The notes under the pieces are model-generated. The model saw nothing but the letters and a program-made list of their open reading frames with translations, was not told the origin of the DNA and ran no database searches. Made by a program: the position numbers and the translations under genes. From the NCBI GenBank assembly GCA_947179485.1, contig OX359245.1, forward strand, positions 73,457,067 through 73,521,066: 64,000 nucleotides of DNA, read 5' to 3'. Shown here in pieces: positions 46,266 to 56,579 of this stretch (position 1 is its first letter; each line of letters begins with the position of its first letter). This DNA is from Allacma fusca (Eukaryota; Arthropoda; Collembola; Symphypleona; Sminthuridae).

Positions 46266-48794
46266 AGGCTGGCTTTGTAGTTGCTGTTGTCTCTCTTCAC
46301 GGCGTCGTTGAATGTATTGGGGAAATTGTTGGTAATGCATAGCAACAGGCTGTCTGCAACGGTTAGCATGATGTCCTGGACGAGAGCAGCGACCGCAAAT
46401 TTCTGGGGATTGAGAAGCTGGATTTTGAGGTTGAGCAGGCTGAGTTGGGCAATACCGTGCTGTGTGGCCGGTTTGGTTACACTTGTAACACGTGTAGGTT
46501 CGTTGAATGTTAGAGCCTAGTCCAGGTTGAAAATTGTTGTACTGTGAGCGCTGTGGCTGAGCATGTTGAGTGACTGCCATAATGGGAGTTTCTTTGGCTT
46601 CCAATTTTTCTATTTTCTCGAGAAGCGTGGCCAGGGTTTTTTCCAATGATGTAGGAAGGACCGGAGTTGCAAGAGTAACAGCATTATGGTCTGTATGGGG
46701 AGTTGTGCATGATTCATAGTCCAAGAGATGATTGAAGTTTTTAATTTTCAGGTTTTTGCTGGTTATGAAAATTTTTACAGTGGTGTCGAGTTTTTCCAAC
46801 AATGTTTTCACTGTAGTGGCCTCTGGAAATGTGGACCAGTCTGTGCTTGCAGCAGACTTAACTCTTAACACGAATTTGGTTGGTGGTTCATGTGGGTATG
46901 GTGTCATAGATAGGGCGTCCAAAAGTTTGCTCTTTCTGTCGGGAATGTCCCTGGGCATTTTATTCAAAAGTTCGTCTCTAAACTGGGCATATGTTTGACG
47001 GGACGTAGATGTAAGGTTGTAATAATGAGCTAAATAATCTTTGCCTGTTTTAGTAGCATCCGATAGTTTACGATACACATATGATTTCTTCATTTTATCG
47101 TCTGTTACAAATGTGTTGAAAAAATCGTCACATCTTAACAGGAATTCAGAAAGTTCTTCGGATGAAATTTTGGATGAGGGATAAGTTGGCTTATCGAAAA
47201 GGAAACGGTTGTAGTCCATGGTAGTGTTTTTTGTAGGAATAATCGGAGGAATAGGTGGAGGAGTTGGAATAGGAGAAGTGGAACGGGAAGAGGAAGAGCT
47301 GTTGGTGGCAGTGGTGAAATGGAGAGATTCAGAGTGGAGTGACCCTGAATCAGAGTTTGAATCTGAAAGAGGTGGGGGGGTTATGTTAATATTATAGATA
47401 GGATTGTCACTGTCGTATGCGGCGGTGGTTTCAGCGTCAGGAAGGAGAACAGCGGTATTATCCTGAGGAGCTGTATGAGAATGATTATCGGTGTGATTGT
47501 CTGGATGAGTGACGGGAGTGGAAAAAATGTCCGGGTAGGTGTGTGTGGCGATGGAAATGAATTCTTGGTCTAAAAGAAAGAGTCCTTCCTTGTAGGCTTG
47601 CTGAGAGGAAAAATGACAGTGGTTGTGGGTATATTTGGAGGCGAGATTAAATTCCTGTACTATGCCTAAGTAAGATGCGTAACTGAGAAGATGTGAAATA
47701 TCCTGACTGGAATTTTGTGCAGCTTGTAGTCTTGTGGTCCAGGCGAGGATAACAGGCGTGTAGCTGTGTGTTTCTATGACAAAGGTAGGGGTCTTAGTAG
47801 TGGACACGGAAGAAGTAGTTGTTGTGACTGGAGTAGTAGTTACGGTTGGACAGAATTCTTGAGCTAGTAATGAAGTTTGGATGTCCTCGATTTCTTTAAT
47901 GATGGGTGCAAATTCAGTTGAATTAGTCTGCCAAAGTGTAAAGATGCGGAGGATTCGGGCGACAATTTTGGTAAATGTTTCTCTGGTGTTGAGGAAATGA
48001 CCGTCAGATGTAACTTCTGTGGTTAACTTGAGATCATACAGCAATTGTTGGTAATGGGAATACGTGAGGATGCTAGTCCCTGAAGAGTCGATTTCTTGCT
48101 TGGTTTTTATGTCGTCTACTAATTTCTGGGCTACGTCTTCGAGGAGGTCTCGGGACGTGAAAAGACGGGATGACGTGGGTTGTGGATGTGGAGCTACGGG
48201 TGTGCCAGTGAGAGTATGATTGTTAGACAAATTAAAGTTTGTACTTACTGATTGAGTAGTTACGAAGATCGAATCGTTTTCTGCGGGACCAGAAGAGACA
48301 GCGGGAGTGGAAGTCCTACTGGGGTTGAAACTTGCAAATCCTCCAAGAGGTGTTGTGGGTTCTGGTGTTGGTCCTTCGGTGTCAGTTTCGCCTTCACTTG
48401 ATGGTACGTGGGTGAGGATGTCGTCTGGGACGGTCACCACGGTGGTTTCAGGCAGGGTCGTGGTCGAACTGTTTATCGATCGCGGAATTCGGCTGGGATT
48501 TTTCCGGATAACTTTTATGTCACTTCTATCAACTGGTTGTGGTTCAATGTCAGAGTTAACGTATCGAGGCAACTTTTGCTTAAACAGTTTGTAAAACTTG
48601 TAAAGGTATAGTGCTCTTGTAGATGAGAGATGACTATATTTGGCACGTGCATGTATTTGGTCCTCAGAGGTAAGCTCAACGAGAGCAGCTTCACTTAGTA
48701 ACAGAGCTATATATTTCTGGTTATTACAAATGATGAACTCAGCGTGGTTGTCTAGTTCGACTACTCTAATAAATCTGATGTCGTGAGGTGACAT
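46170..48794 (-). CDS. Retrotransposon Gag with two zinc knuckles
   Basis: First ATG at 48794 (MSPHDIRFIRVVELDNHAEF), giving 874 residues; the frame is open for 23 more codons upstream without another ATG. The N-terminal half is Ser/Thr/Pro-rich. A capsid-like segment follows (DYNRFLFDKPTYPSSKI..., FRDELLNKMPRDIPDRKSKL). Near the C-terminus are two CCHC knuckles, CYKCNQTGHTARYC and CGRCSRPGHHANRC, then a Gln-rich tail. Gag is unusually long for this class because of the N-terminal extension. It forms particles and packages RNA. It stops at 46170-46172, downstream of the slippery site. Confidence 0.92.
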   Translation of the reverse strand: MSPHDIRFIRVVELDNHAEFIICNNQKYIALLLSEAALVELTSEDQIHARAKYSHLSSTRALYLYKFYKLFKQKLPRYVNSDIEPQPVDRSDIKVIRKNPSRIPRSINSSTTTLPETTVVTVPDDILTHVPSSEGETDTEGPTPEPTTPLGGFASFNPSRTSTPAVSSGPAENDSIFVTTQSVSTNFNLSNNHTLTGTPVAPHPQPTSSRLFTSRDLLEDVAQKLVDDIKTKQEIDSSGTSILTYSHYQQLLYDLKLTTEVTSDGHFLNTRETFTKIVARILRIFTLWQTNSTEFAPIIKEIEDIQTSLLAQEFCPTVTTTPVTTTTSSVSTTKTPTFVIETHSYTPVILAWTTRLQAAQNSSQDISHLLSYASYLGIVQEFNLASKYTHNHCHFSSQQAYKEGLFLLDQEFISIATHTYPDIFSTPVTHPDNHTDNHSHTAPQDNTAVLLPDAETTAAYDSDNPIYNINITPPPLSDSNSDSGSLHSESLHFTTATNSSSSSRSTSPIPTPPPIPPIIPTKNTTMDYNRFLFDKPTYPSSKISSEELSEFLLRCDDFFNTFVTDDKMKKSYVYRKLSDATKTGKDYLAHYYNLTSTSRQTYAQFRDELLNKMPRDIPDRKSKLLDALSMTPYPHEPPTKFVLRVKSAASTDWSTFPEATTVKTLLEKLDTTVKIFITSKNLKIKNFNHLLDYESCTTPHTDHNAVTLATPVLPTSLEKTLATLLEKIEKLEAKETPIMAVTQHAQPQRSQYNNFQPGLGSNIQRTYTCYKCNQTGHTARYCPTQPAQPQNPASQSPEICGRCSRPGHHANRCRQPVAMHYQQFPQYIQRRREERQQQLQSQPLNSNGQAPQGLPRRQLLPIQAADHQNSQDSH
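46230..46266 (-). promoter_or_regulatory. -1 programmed frameshift signal: slippery heptamer plus hairpin
   Basis: On the minus strand TTTAAAC (46266-46260) lies with gag codons read T TTA AAC, the required phase. A 6-nt spacer (TCCAAC) is followed by a perfect 8-bp GC-rich stem, GGGCAGGC (46253-46246) with GCCTGCCC (46237-46230), and an 8-nt loop. Slipping back one base enters the pol frame. The gag frame continues for 30 more codons to its own stop. Confidence 0.85.
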
Positions 48795-49042
48795 GTGGCA
48801 CTGGGAAACTTGAGACAATTTATAGAAAAATCTGGCATAGCCTACGGCGGCGGCTGACGCCACGTAAGATTTTAATTGGCAATGTGGTAGTAAAAATGGA
48901 AAATTTGGGCAGAGTTCTGTTTAGCGGCTTACGCCACAAGTGTGTTTTGTCACTGAATTGTCAAAGTTGATTGAAAAATAGTCGTATAATGTTATTTACG
49001 AACCTGAGTATTTGAGAGACGTCGAAACCCGCACTTTCACCA
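48795..49042 (-). promoter_or_regulatory. Retrotransposon leader with primer-binding site
   Basis: Directly after the 5' LTR the minus strand reads TGGTGAAAGTGCGGGTTTCG. Its complement ends in CCA and contains TCGAA followed by CCCGC, like the 3' end of a tRNA. The exact tRNA was not identified. Confidence 0.65.
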
Positions 49043-49576
49043 TGTTAATATATTTATTGTAGTTGATGGTTCGTAATGGAGGATGATGAGCCGATCATGG
49101 AAATAAAAAGGGAATATTGATGATATTGAGAGTGTGAGTATGAGATGATGGGGAAAATGTAGACGGTAGAGAGGCACTTGCTTTGAGTGAGGGATTTCGG
49201 GTTTGTGTCTCAAGATAGGGAAAATGAGATGCGTATGTTGTTATAAGGGTTTGTTCTCACGGTATATTTTATTCTCTTATCGTGCATGAAAGGATACACT
49301 TAGTTGGTCTCACACGCGTTCCCTTGCTCTGCTTAGCTCAAGATCTGACGTTGCTCTCCTCTTCGTACCTACGGAGGCACGAAGTTTTATACGGAGGTGA
49401 GCACAAATGTGCCCACCTCCAGTATTCACAAAAGTTTTAGTTTGAACCAATAATATTTAGTTAGGGCAAGTACCTAACGCACTTTCATGGAAACTTTACA
49501 ATTAGGTAGTATAGTTATGTATGCTGATGTTGTTTTTACATGTATTAAAAGTTACAAAACTAAATATCGGTTAACA
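49043..49576 (-). repeat. 5' LTR (534 bp)
   Basis: Same length and sequence as 39884-40417, with TGTTAA/TTAACA termini. On the minus strand it supplies the TATAAAAC promoter for gag-pol. Confidence 0.93.
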
Positions 49577-50459
49577 AAACCAGGGGTGGATTCAAAAATT
49601 AAGTTTGCCCTAATCCAAAGGATTTGTAGACCCTTTCAAATGCAATCTGAAGGTGTTTATAATTTTTTTTTACCCGGGTCGTAAATTTTTTACAGAATAG
49701 GCCACCCCGTGTACATACCCCTGCTATAAGTTATCAATGCTCACTATCTTATTAAAAAAATTGGGAGAAATTAAGCAAAGGTTTATGCAAGTTTTGAATG
49801 AATGCATTTCTCCATACATACTTGCATCCGTAATTAGATCCATACAATATTAAATACATCACAAAAGTACAAAATACCATCGAAAAATATCAAATAATAA
49901 AGCATGAAGTAAAATTCTTTCGACAAAAAACTGAAATACAAATTGCAATGTGCAACTATTTTGTCAACATACAAATAAAAGCACAACACATTTCGAACCA
50001 TACGAAGAACCAAAATATATTTACAAAATAATGTAGTTTAGGTACAAAGTGAAGAGTTTTATATACAAAATAATGTTGATTTAATCGCTTTTTATGATTA
50101 TTATTATGATATTACTGGAATCACAAATATCACTTGCCTTGCACGTGTTTGCATTGGTTTATAGAAAATTTGTTTAGAGTCAAATACTTTATTTCAGATT
50201 CATTTTTCGTGTCATTTCAAGTAAAGTATTACAAAATACTTTTGAACCTGAGACGTTTTAAAGTATTAAATACGAAACTTCTTCTTCCACTTGAATTGTA
50301 TTCAAACACAAATTACAAAACGTTGAAGCCTCAAAATAGGTATTTTCAAATACAATATTTTAAAATACTGTGTAGTTAGGTTTTATGGAAATCTGACTGG
50401 TACGTTAGAAGTTATTGAACTACATCGGAAAACCCTAGTTTGAGACTACATATTTGCCA
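49577..50459. other. Right flank of the retrotransposon, nothing recognised
   Basis: AT-rich. No gene or repeat array was identified. Confidence 0.45.
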
Positions 50460-50600
50460 GATCACTGTCACAACATGGTTGAGAAATCCTGGATTTTATT
50501 CCAACTCTATTCAAATGAAATTCGTTAACTTTGATGCCCATGATAGACAAGGACTGAATTTGTTTCTCCAAGATTTTCACATCAGTTTGGTTTATTTAAT
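50460..50600 (-). pseudogene. Receptor exon 3 remnant D1
   Basis: On the minus strand VKILEKQIQSLSIMGIKVNE and FHL match the exon 3 block of copies A-C. The frame then breaks into stops through changes around the former MERESTP segment. Confidence 0.7.
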
Positions 50601-50888
50601 TGAGCATTGATATAACAATGATAACAAGCATTTAAGATTTAAAATACGACATTTCCAGTTTGTATTAAATTTTTCTATACAATTCAGCTAAAGACTAATT
50701 CATAACCAAAGTTCTGACCTTCATTGGACTAATTTTCCAATGCGATAATAACCAACGGCATAATAATTATGCAGCCTACATTTTATTTCAGAATTCAATC
50801 AAATATATTATGCAGTTAAATGCAGGACAACAAATACGAATTATAAGTTCGTAAGTGGAAACTCCATCAAATGGTTTTACGAAATGAT

Positions 50889-51143
50889 TCACAACGGTTT
50901 AAATGTAACAAGCAAGGATGCAATTGTTGTCACAATATAGTTTACAAATACTGGTGTTGATTTCCTCTCCATCACATGAAATTCTCCAACTTTGATAGCC
51001 ACAATAGCCAAGGAATGTATTTGTTTCTCCAAAATTTTCAACTCAATTTGTTTCATCTTACTGAGCTTTGCTACTTCGAGGGTCTCGGTTTTCAAAGTAT
51101 GTGTCCGGTCAGGAATGCAGAAGGCATGTCTATCTAAGTCCAT
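50889..51143 (-). pseudogene. Receptor exon 3 remnant D2 (C-terminal 80 codons)
   Basis: An open stretch matches the receptor end: PDRTHTLKTETLEVAKLSKM, then HSLAIVAIKVGEFHVMERKS and NYIVTTIASLLVTFKPL with stop. Nothing before the RHAFCIPDR segment is present: exons 1, 2 and the 5' two thirds of exon 3 are missing. It lies next to D1 and upstream of copy C. Confidence 0.8.
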
Positions 51144-51550
51144 GGTTCCTACAAATCAATCCTTACTTCCTAATGATACTTTTAGGGTATATGAAGATCA
51201 ATTGTGTGGATGTTAAGGCTTGTAACTAAAAAGTAGTGAGCAAATAACTTAGGCAATAACAATTCTGAGAATTTATATGGCGTTAAATATAAAAACTGTT
51301 GCAATAAGTACTTTCAATTCCATTGACTTTTTCCTAATAAGAACCCCACACTAATGTGCACAAAGTTCAGTCATTAAAATTCTACTCTTATCAAATTCGT
51401 CAATTCTGTAACCGAACGTAGTTTTTCTCACTACCAGACTTAATTTAATCTAAAGATGATTTATGTGTAATGTTTATAATAATTATGATTTGCGCTTTTA
51501 TGTGATAATCGAAAATTGCTAATATTGCGAGCTTCCAGTTGGTTGCAAGC
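51144..51550. other. Intergenic, nothing recognised
   Basis: AT-rich sequence between receptor remnant D2 and the inverted repeat. Confidence 0.45.
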
Positions 51551-51554
51551 TGTT

Positions 51555-51680
51555 GGCATATAGCCGCGAAGCACAACGATGTGAGCTGAGCGATCTGAAA
51601 AAGCTCTCCTCTGCGACAAAATTTCAGTTTTCAGCTCGCTTTGCTCAACTGTGCTTCTCGGCTTGCATGGCTATAGTGAA
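51555..51680. repeat. Inverted repeat with ~45-bp imperfect arms
   Basis: The left arm is ATAGCCGCGAAGCACAACG then GTGAGCTGAGCGATCTGAAA. Inverted, the right arm reads ATAGCCATGCAAGCCGAGAA, GCACAGTTGAGC and AGCGAGCTGAAAA. It could fold as a hairpin, and may be a small foldback element. Confidence 0.6.
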
Positions 51681-51954
51681 ATAGTATACTACATATAGCA
51701 ATCCTCTTAGTATTACACTTGAAAGCTTTAAATCCCAGTCTTGGACACTTATTGTATGTCTAAATCGTGCGATTTTATTTTAACAATAGAGCGCGAATTT
51801 TTAATAGCCACTCACTCCATCAAGTGGCGAGTATAATGTAGAGATTGCCCAATTCATCATATAACCAGATAATTACTACTTAAACAATAATTACAAGTAT
51901 TTGTACATTTGCGTATGTATATTGTTATGCATGTGTTTTCAGATGTCCGTGGGC

Positions 51955-52280
51955 TGCATAGGAATTTCCCTCAAAATTAATATTGGGTTATATATAGGAA
52001 TTTCTCTCAAAATTAACATTGGGTTGCACACAAATTTACTTAAAAGTAAACTTCGGGTATTATAGGAATTTCTCTCAAAACTAACATTGGGTTGCACATA
52101 AATTTACTTAAAAGTAAACTTTGTGTATTATAGGAATTTCTCTCAAAATTTACATTGGGTTATATAGGAAGTAATTCGAAAATTAACATTAAGTTGTATA
52201 GGAATTCTCTCAAAATTAACATTGGGCTGTGTAGGAATTTTTCTCAAAATTGGGTTGTTTAGGAATTTAGCCAAAAATGT
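51955..52280. repeat. TAGGAATTTCTCTCAAAATTAACATTGGG tandem array
   Basis: About eight units of 35-55 bp alternate TATAGGAATTTCTCTCAAA with TTAACATTGGGTTG, including two near-identical longer units with ACTTAAAAGTAAACTT. Same family as 35225-35400. Confidence 0.8.
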
Positions 52281-53250
52281 ACATAGCGCTGTATACGATG
52301 CATTGTGGTTTTAAAAAAATGATCATACAATTAATTTCTCCACACGCAGAAATCAAGAAGTTTATTGTTGAATACCGCCACAATTCAATCAGTTGATTCA
52401 GTTTGTGCCGAATTCATTCAAATCGTAATATAACTTCAGAAGTTATTATGCTTTATTGTAGTCATGAATAGACACATACCAGAATGTTTTCCAGATTGGA
52501 ACATCATAACGTTTATTGATGGATAGCACGGCAACAGAGTTTGCTTCGGGTTTCCGAAAATACGGAACGAAACATTTTCCGGTCATAAATTTTGCTCATT
52601 AATTCAATCGGTACAAATCGGAACGTGCGCTCTTGTACGATCGGTTTTGTTTAATATTTTTGGTTCTCGATATATTAAGCAGATTTACCACTTACATTGA
52701 CAACTTTGATGACGTGTCCTAAGGGAACGGGGCAAGGTGCACTCGAGTTACATGAATTTTGAAACATAATAGGGGATTTCTAAAACATGACCTATGCTTT
52801 GTTTGAATCCGCGTGTACCATCCCAAAATCTTACCTTGTTAGTAAAATATTTCTTCTTAAAATGCCACAACTTTAGTTTGTATTAAATATTCTAATACAA
52901 TTCAAAGAACCACCACTTTAATATGATTAATACTGTGAATTTCAGGGGCTAGGGTAAATAACGTGCTAATAGTCCAATGCGAGAAAAACCTAAGGTGTAA
53001 TAATTTTACGATCTACATTTTATTATTTATTATCAGCCCCACCAATTGTGCAAAATGCATCTATGCTTATACCAATATTTCAGTGAACAAAAATACCTGA
53101 CAAGAAAACAATATGGACGACACATTGCAATGACACTACAGCGAATGTACGTTCAATTTCCTATTAAATTATATCCGTTTAATGCAGGCCAACAAATACG
53201 AATTAAAAGTTCGTGAGTGCAAAATCCATCAAAATGTTTTACGAAATCAT
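52281..53250. other. Duplicated flank between receptor units D and C
   Basis: 52440-52640 matches 35420-35640, and 52850-53250 matches 32860-33238. No gene was seen. Confidence 0.55.
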
Positions 53251-54557
53251 TCACAATGGTTTAAATGTGACAAGCAAGGACGCAATCGTTGTCACAATAT
53301 AGTTGACAAATATTGGAGTTGATTCCCTCTCCATTACATGAAATTTACCCACTTTAATACCCACAATAGCCAAGGATTGAATTTGTTTCTCCAAAATTTT
53401 CGATTCAATTTGATTCATCTTACTCAGCTTTGATACTTTGAGGAGCTCGGTTTTCAATGTCTGTGTCCGGTCGGGAATGCAGAATGCATGTCCAAACGTT
53501 CCCACGTAATACATGGTGTAGTAAAAACAGGCAAATAACATGAATGCACCTAAGCCGAGCTCTGTGGAAAAATAGCGAATACCAATGTATCCTCCAAACA
53601 CAGATAACGTCAGGAAGAAAATCTTGAACACGTAAACCAAGCTTGAATACCCTCCATTAAAAATGTTTAAAAGCAGCTGAATTTTTCTAGACCGATTGAA
53701 ACAACTCCCGAAGCCAAATCGTTTACCTTGAGTGCTGAATACAGAAAAAAAGAATTAATTGTAATACTCAAACAAATTGTGTCGATGTGTTGAATATTTC
53801 CACCATATCTTACCACAACGCTTTTATTTCCTTCTGGTAATACTCGCGAATTTTCTCAAAGAACAACAACAAGTTGCAAATCACCAGGCAAAGAGAGGCT
53901 AGTTTAGCGTTAAAGAACGCGTAATCAAATAACCATGCAAGCAAGAAAGTCAGAGGATTTTGCAGCTTTTTCGGGAGACACTGATAGGTCTGAATATACG
54001 TGCGAAGAAATCCCAATAAAATGCAAAACACTAGTACAAAGGACATGCCAAGTGTAGGCATAAGAACAGCCACGATTTCCGGGTTTGACATTTTAACAAA
54101 CGACTTCGTGGTCGCGGTGTTATTTTCTGAAAAATAAATGCTTATTAAAACTTAACAACTCACATAAGAGTATAAACTTCCAAGAACAATTATGTTTACC
54201 GGTGAATATAAAGTTGAAAATCGTTTTTGTAACTTCAATGGCTTTTACAAACGCGATATATTCGTACACGACCAAGAGAATGTGACACCAGGTCCAAAAC
54301 AGTTGCATTATTACTGTGTAAGCCGGAAATTCTCCTGCAATACAGAGTGTCGTTACTCCGCTGTAATACACGCTTTGGAACAATATAAAAATCCCGTAAA
54401 TGTAAAACCATTGCCAGAATAACATTTTCTTTTTGGAAGCTACTGTCATCCATACTTTGCCATTTCCATTAAACTGTAGCTCAAAAGGGATCAAATTCAG
54501 TTTTGAAAAAAAATCCAAATATTTTAAATAAAACTTTAAATCCAATGTAGAAAACAT
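53251..54557 (-). CDS. Gustatory-receptor-like 7TM chemoreceptor, copy C (intact)
   Basis: Exons 54200-54557, 53814-54126 and 53251-53734 join in frame to 384 residues, with introns of 73 and 79 nt at the same positions as copy B. Hydrophobic segments lie near residues 45-67, 77-98, 135-160, 175-210 (likely one long helix with a turn), 250-275, 280-305 and 355-380. The N-terminus MFSTLDLKFYLKYLDFFSKL is cytosolic if the topology follows insect gustatory receptors. Exon 3 carries CFNRSRK..., SLAIVGIKVGKFHVMERES and NYIVTTIASLLVTF. No stop, frameshift or splice defect was seen. It differs from copy B mainly in exon 1 and exon 2 loops. The family call rests on topology, helix 7 and the intron-rich short design; the ligand is unknown. 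Confidence 0.86.
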
Positions 54558-54854
54558 TTGTGTGCTTAGCTTAAAACTATTGGATTATAAATTAAGATAA
54601 GATTACGTTTGACAGTTTAGCTACACACACTTGGGTTATTTACAAAGGTATAATCCTCAAGGCTATACGCGCAAACGAAAGTATTATGTTATTTGTATAT
54701 TTCTTGTTCATATTCTTGCCGACCGGCAAATCGTATGTTCATGAAATTTTTTTAATTTAGTAATTTCAAATTTTTAGCTTAAAGGATTTCAAAGTATGAA
54801 AATCAAAATTTAAATAAACTAATAGCACCGTTCGTTTCCACTAACAACCGTTTA

Positions 54855-55160
54855 AGACTATGACTGTGAATGAATCTAGAGAGGCGAGGAACGTTTGCAG
54901 ACTAAACTAAAAATTTATAATTGCTTTCTTTTTAATTTGGTTTGCGTTGTCCAAATATTTGATTATACTGCTTTGAACTCAAAATTTATTAATATTTTCG
55001 CACAGATAAGTGAACAATTAAAAATTAAAAGCCGGATTTGTCCAGCTAATCACTTTGTTTTCGATTTTGTGGAAAGAGTATCACTTCCTCTTCTGGAACA
55101 TTAAATTCTGTGTAGATTTTCCTATAAATGTACTGCAATAGTGCCCAGGAATCAAAGGGA
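54855..55160 (-). promoter_or_regulatory. Conserved upstream block of receptor copy C
   Basis: It lies about 300-600 bp before the copy C start and carries CTAATCACTTTG, CACTTCCTCTTCTGGAAC and a TACTGCAATAGTG word shared with copies A and B and the orphan block. Confidence 0.45.
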
Positions 55161-55982
55161 ATACACATACATTTGGATTTACAAATGAATTTACTAGTAT
55201 ATTATCGAATTATTAATCAAAATTTATTAGAAAATCGGAATCTGATTTTCAAATCTTAATTATAGAAAAAAGGAATGATCGAATAAAGTAAACCTTGTAG
55301 TTTAAAAAAATAAAAATAGGTTTTAACCGGGTGACTCACCAAAAGACTACTCGTTGGATTACAAAAAATGTCTTTACGTTTGTTGCAAACAAGTAACCCT
55401 CACCCCATGTCCACTCGGGATCGTAATGAAATTTTGTGGGTGCTTATTAGGTACCTGTATCAATGTCTCAGAGAGAACAAAAGTTTCGTCCATCTCGCCC
55501 TAGTTTGCGCGGGGAAATCGCTCAGAAGTTTTAAATTCTAATTCGTGAGCAAAGGTTTCCCCCTTCCCCCTGTCCTACTTAAAATTTGTAGTGTTGACAA
55601 ACTTTAAATCGGAAATTGTTATAGCCCGTAAGAAATTTTCAATTTCGAAAGTCGGCGCTATATTAGATGAATGACACATTTATGAAGCATGGTAAATTGA
55701 CGCAGAGCAAGGACATTCATTTCCACATAAAGGAGTATTTCAAAATAATTTTTTCCATCAGTCTGTAGTAATTTGCCATTTGATTTTAAAAAATTAGCTT
55801 TATTGACCTGTGCCAATTTTGACGGTCATAGATTCCGTCAATATGAACCAAAGTTTGAACATTTTCCGGATTTTTAATTAAGCAATTAAATATTTTGACA
55901 AATCCATAATATCTAGTGACTGTCCCTTGTAACTTTTACGTACGGGCGCTTTTGGGAGATGCTCTCCAGGCCTATTCGTTGA
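55161..55982. repeat. Spacer with inverted copy of a dispersed repeat (55385-55570)
   Basis: Read on the minus strand, 55385-55570 (CAGGTACCTAATAAGC, ATTTCATTACGATCC, GAGTGGACATGGGGTGAGGG) matches the plus strand at 59600-59745. Its other part (AATTAGAATTTAAAACTT, GCGATTTCC, CTCTCTGAGACAT) matches 62365-62450. No gene was recognised in the stretch. Confidence 0.6.
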
Positions 55983-56579
55983 AAATTGAGGGCATTGAGA
56001 AAGAAAGGTCGGGATAAAACAAAGATTCTTGACCAGGATGAGGAGAATATAAATCCACAGAATAACTCAAGGAGTTCTAGTATCGAAAGTGAAACTATTC
56101 CCAGCAAGAGCTCAATTTCCATTCCAAACTCCGCCGGGAAACCAGAGTCGAGTGACAAGAAGCTAACTTTTGAAGAGGCCGTCTGAAACCATATTCACAA
56201 TTCCCAGGAGGAGCCAGCCCCAAGTGGAAGGATACCGAAAAGCCCGGTTCTAAGAGAAGGAGTCACATGTGCCCCTGGAAAATCTAAGGTGCCAACTTTG
56301 TGTAGGAGTAGCGACAAAACCTCCGAACCAAGCCAAGTTTCCATAAGGGAAACTAGATCCAGGACAGTGTCGAAGGCCAGTCCGAAAGCCAGTCGACAAT
56401 CCACCCCAGAACTGGAATCAAATCCAATCCCTGCCAGGCCAGCAGCTAGACTGGTTGCCCGAAGAGCCTTTGAGACGAGTCCGGTTGCCAGCGTCATCGT
56501 GCCCAGGCGTACGGGAAGCGTTACAACCCAGACGAAGTTTTTTCAAGCCGGAGGAGACACCTTCACCCGGAAAAAATGA
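55983..56579 (+). pseudogene. Ser/Arg-rich reading-frame remnant, product unknown
   Basis: One frame runs KLRALRKKGRDKTKILDQDE... with many Ser and Pro, is broken by a single TGA (56184-56186), and continues in the same frame through ETRSRTVSKASPKASRQSTP to a TGA at 56577-56579. Composition (Ser, Arg, Pro, Lys) is protein-like and unlike the AT-rich surroundings, so it probably descends from a coding exon, possibly a disordered region or a retroelement protein. No domain was recognised. Confidence 0.35.

Larger units (their letters stand above)
39884..49576 (-). mobile_element. Full-length Ty3/gypsy-type LTR retrotransposon, 9.7 kb
   Basis: Two 534-bp LTRs in direct orientation, identical as far as I can compare by eye, start TGTTAA and end TTAACA. 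On the minus strand the order is 5' LTR, primer-binding site, gag, pol (protease, reverse transcriptase, RNase H, integrase), a 1.26-kb 3' region and the 3' LTR. Pol order with RNase H before integrase defines Ty3/gypsy. Identical LTRs and open frames mean a recent insertion. Two oddities are noted: no target-site duplication is visible, and the sequence before the 3' LTR on the minus strand (CCCGTCCCCCGTAGAA) is a poor polypurine tract. The 3' region carries an opposite-strand candidate gene. Confidence 0.93.
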
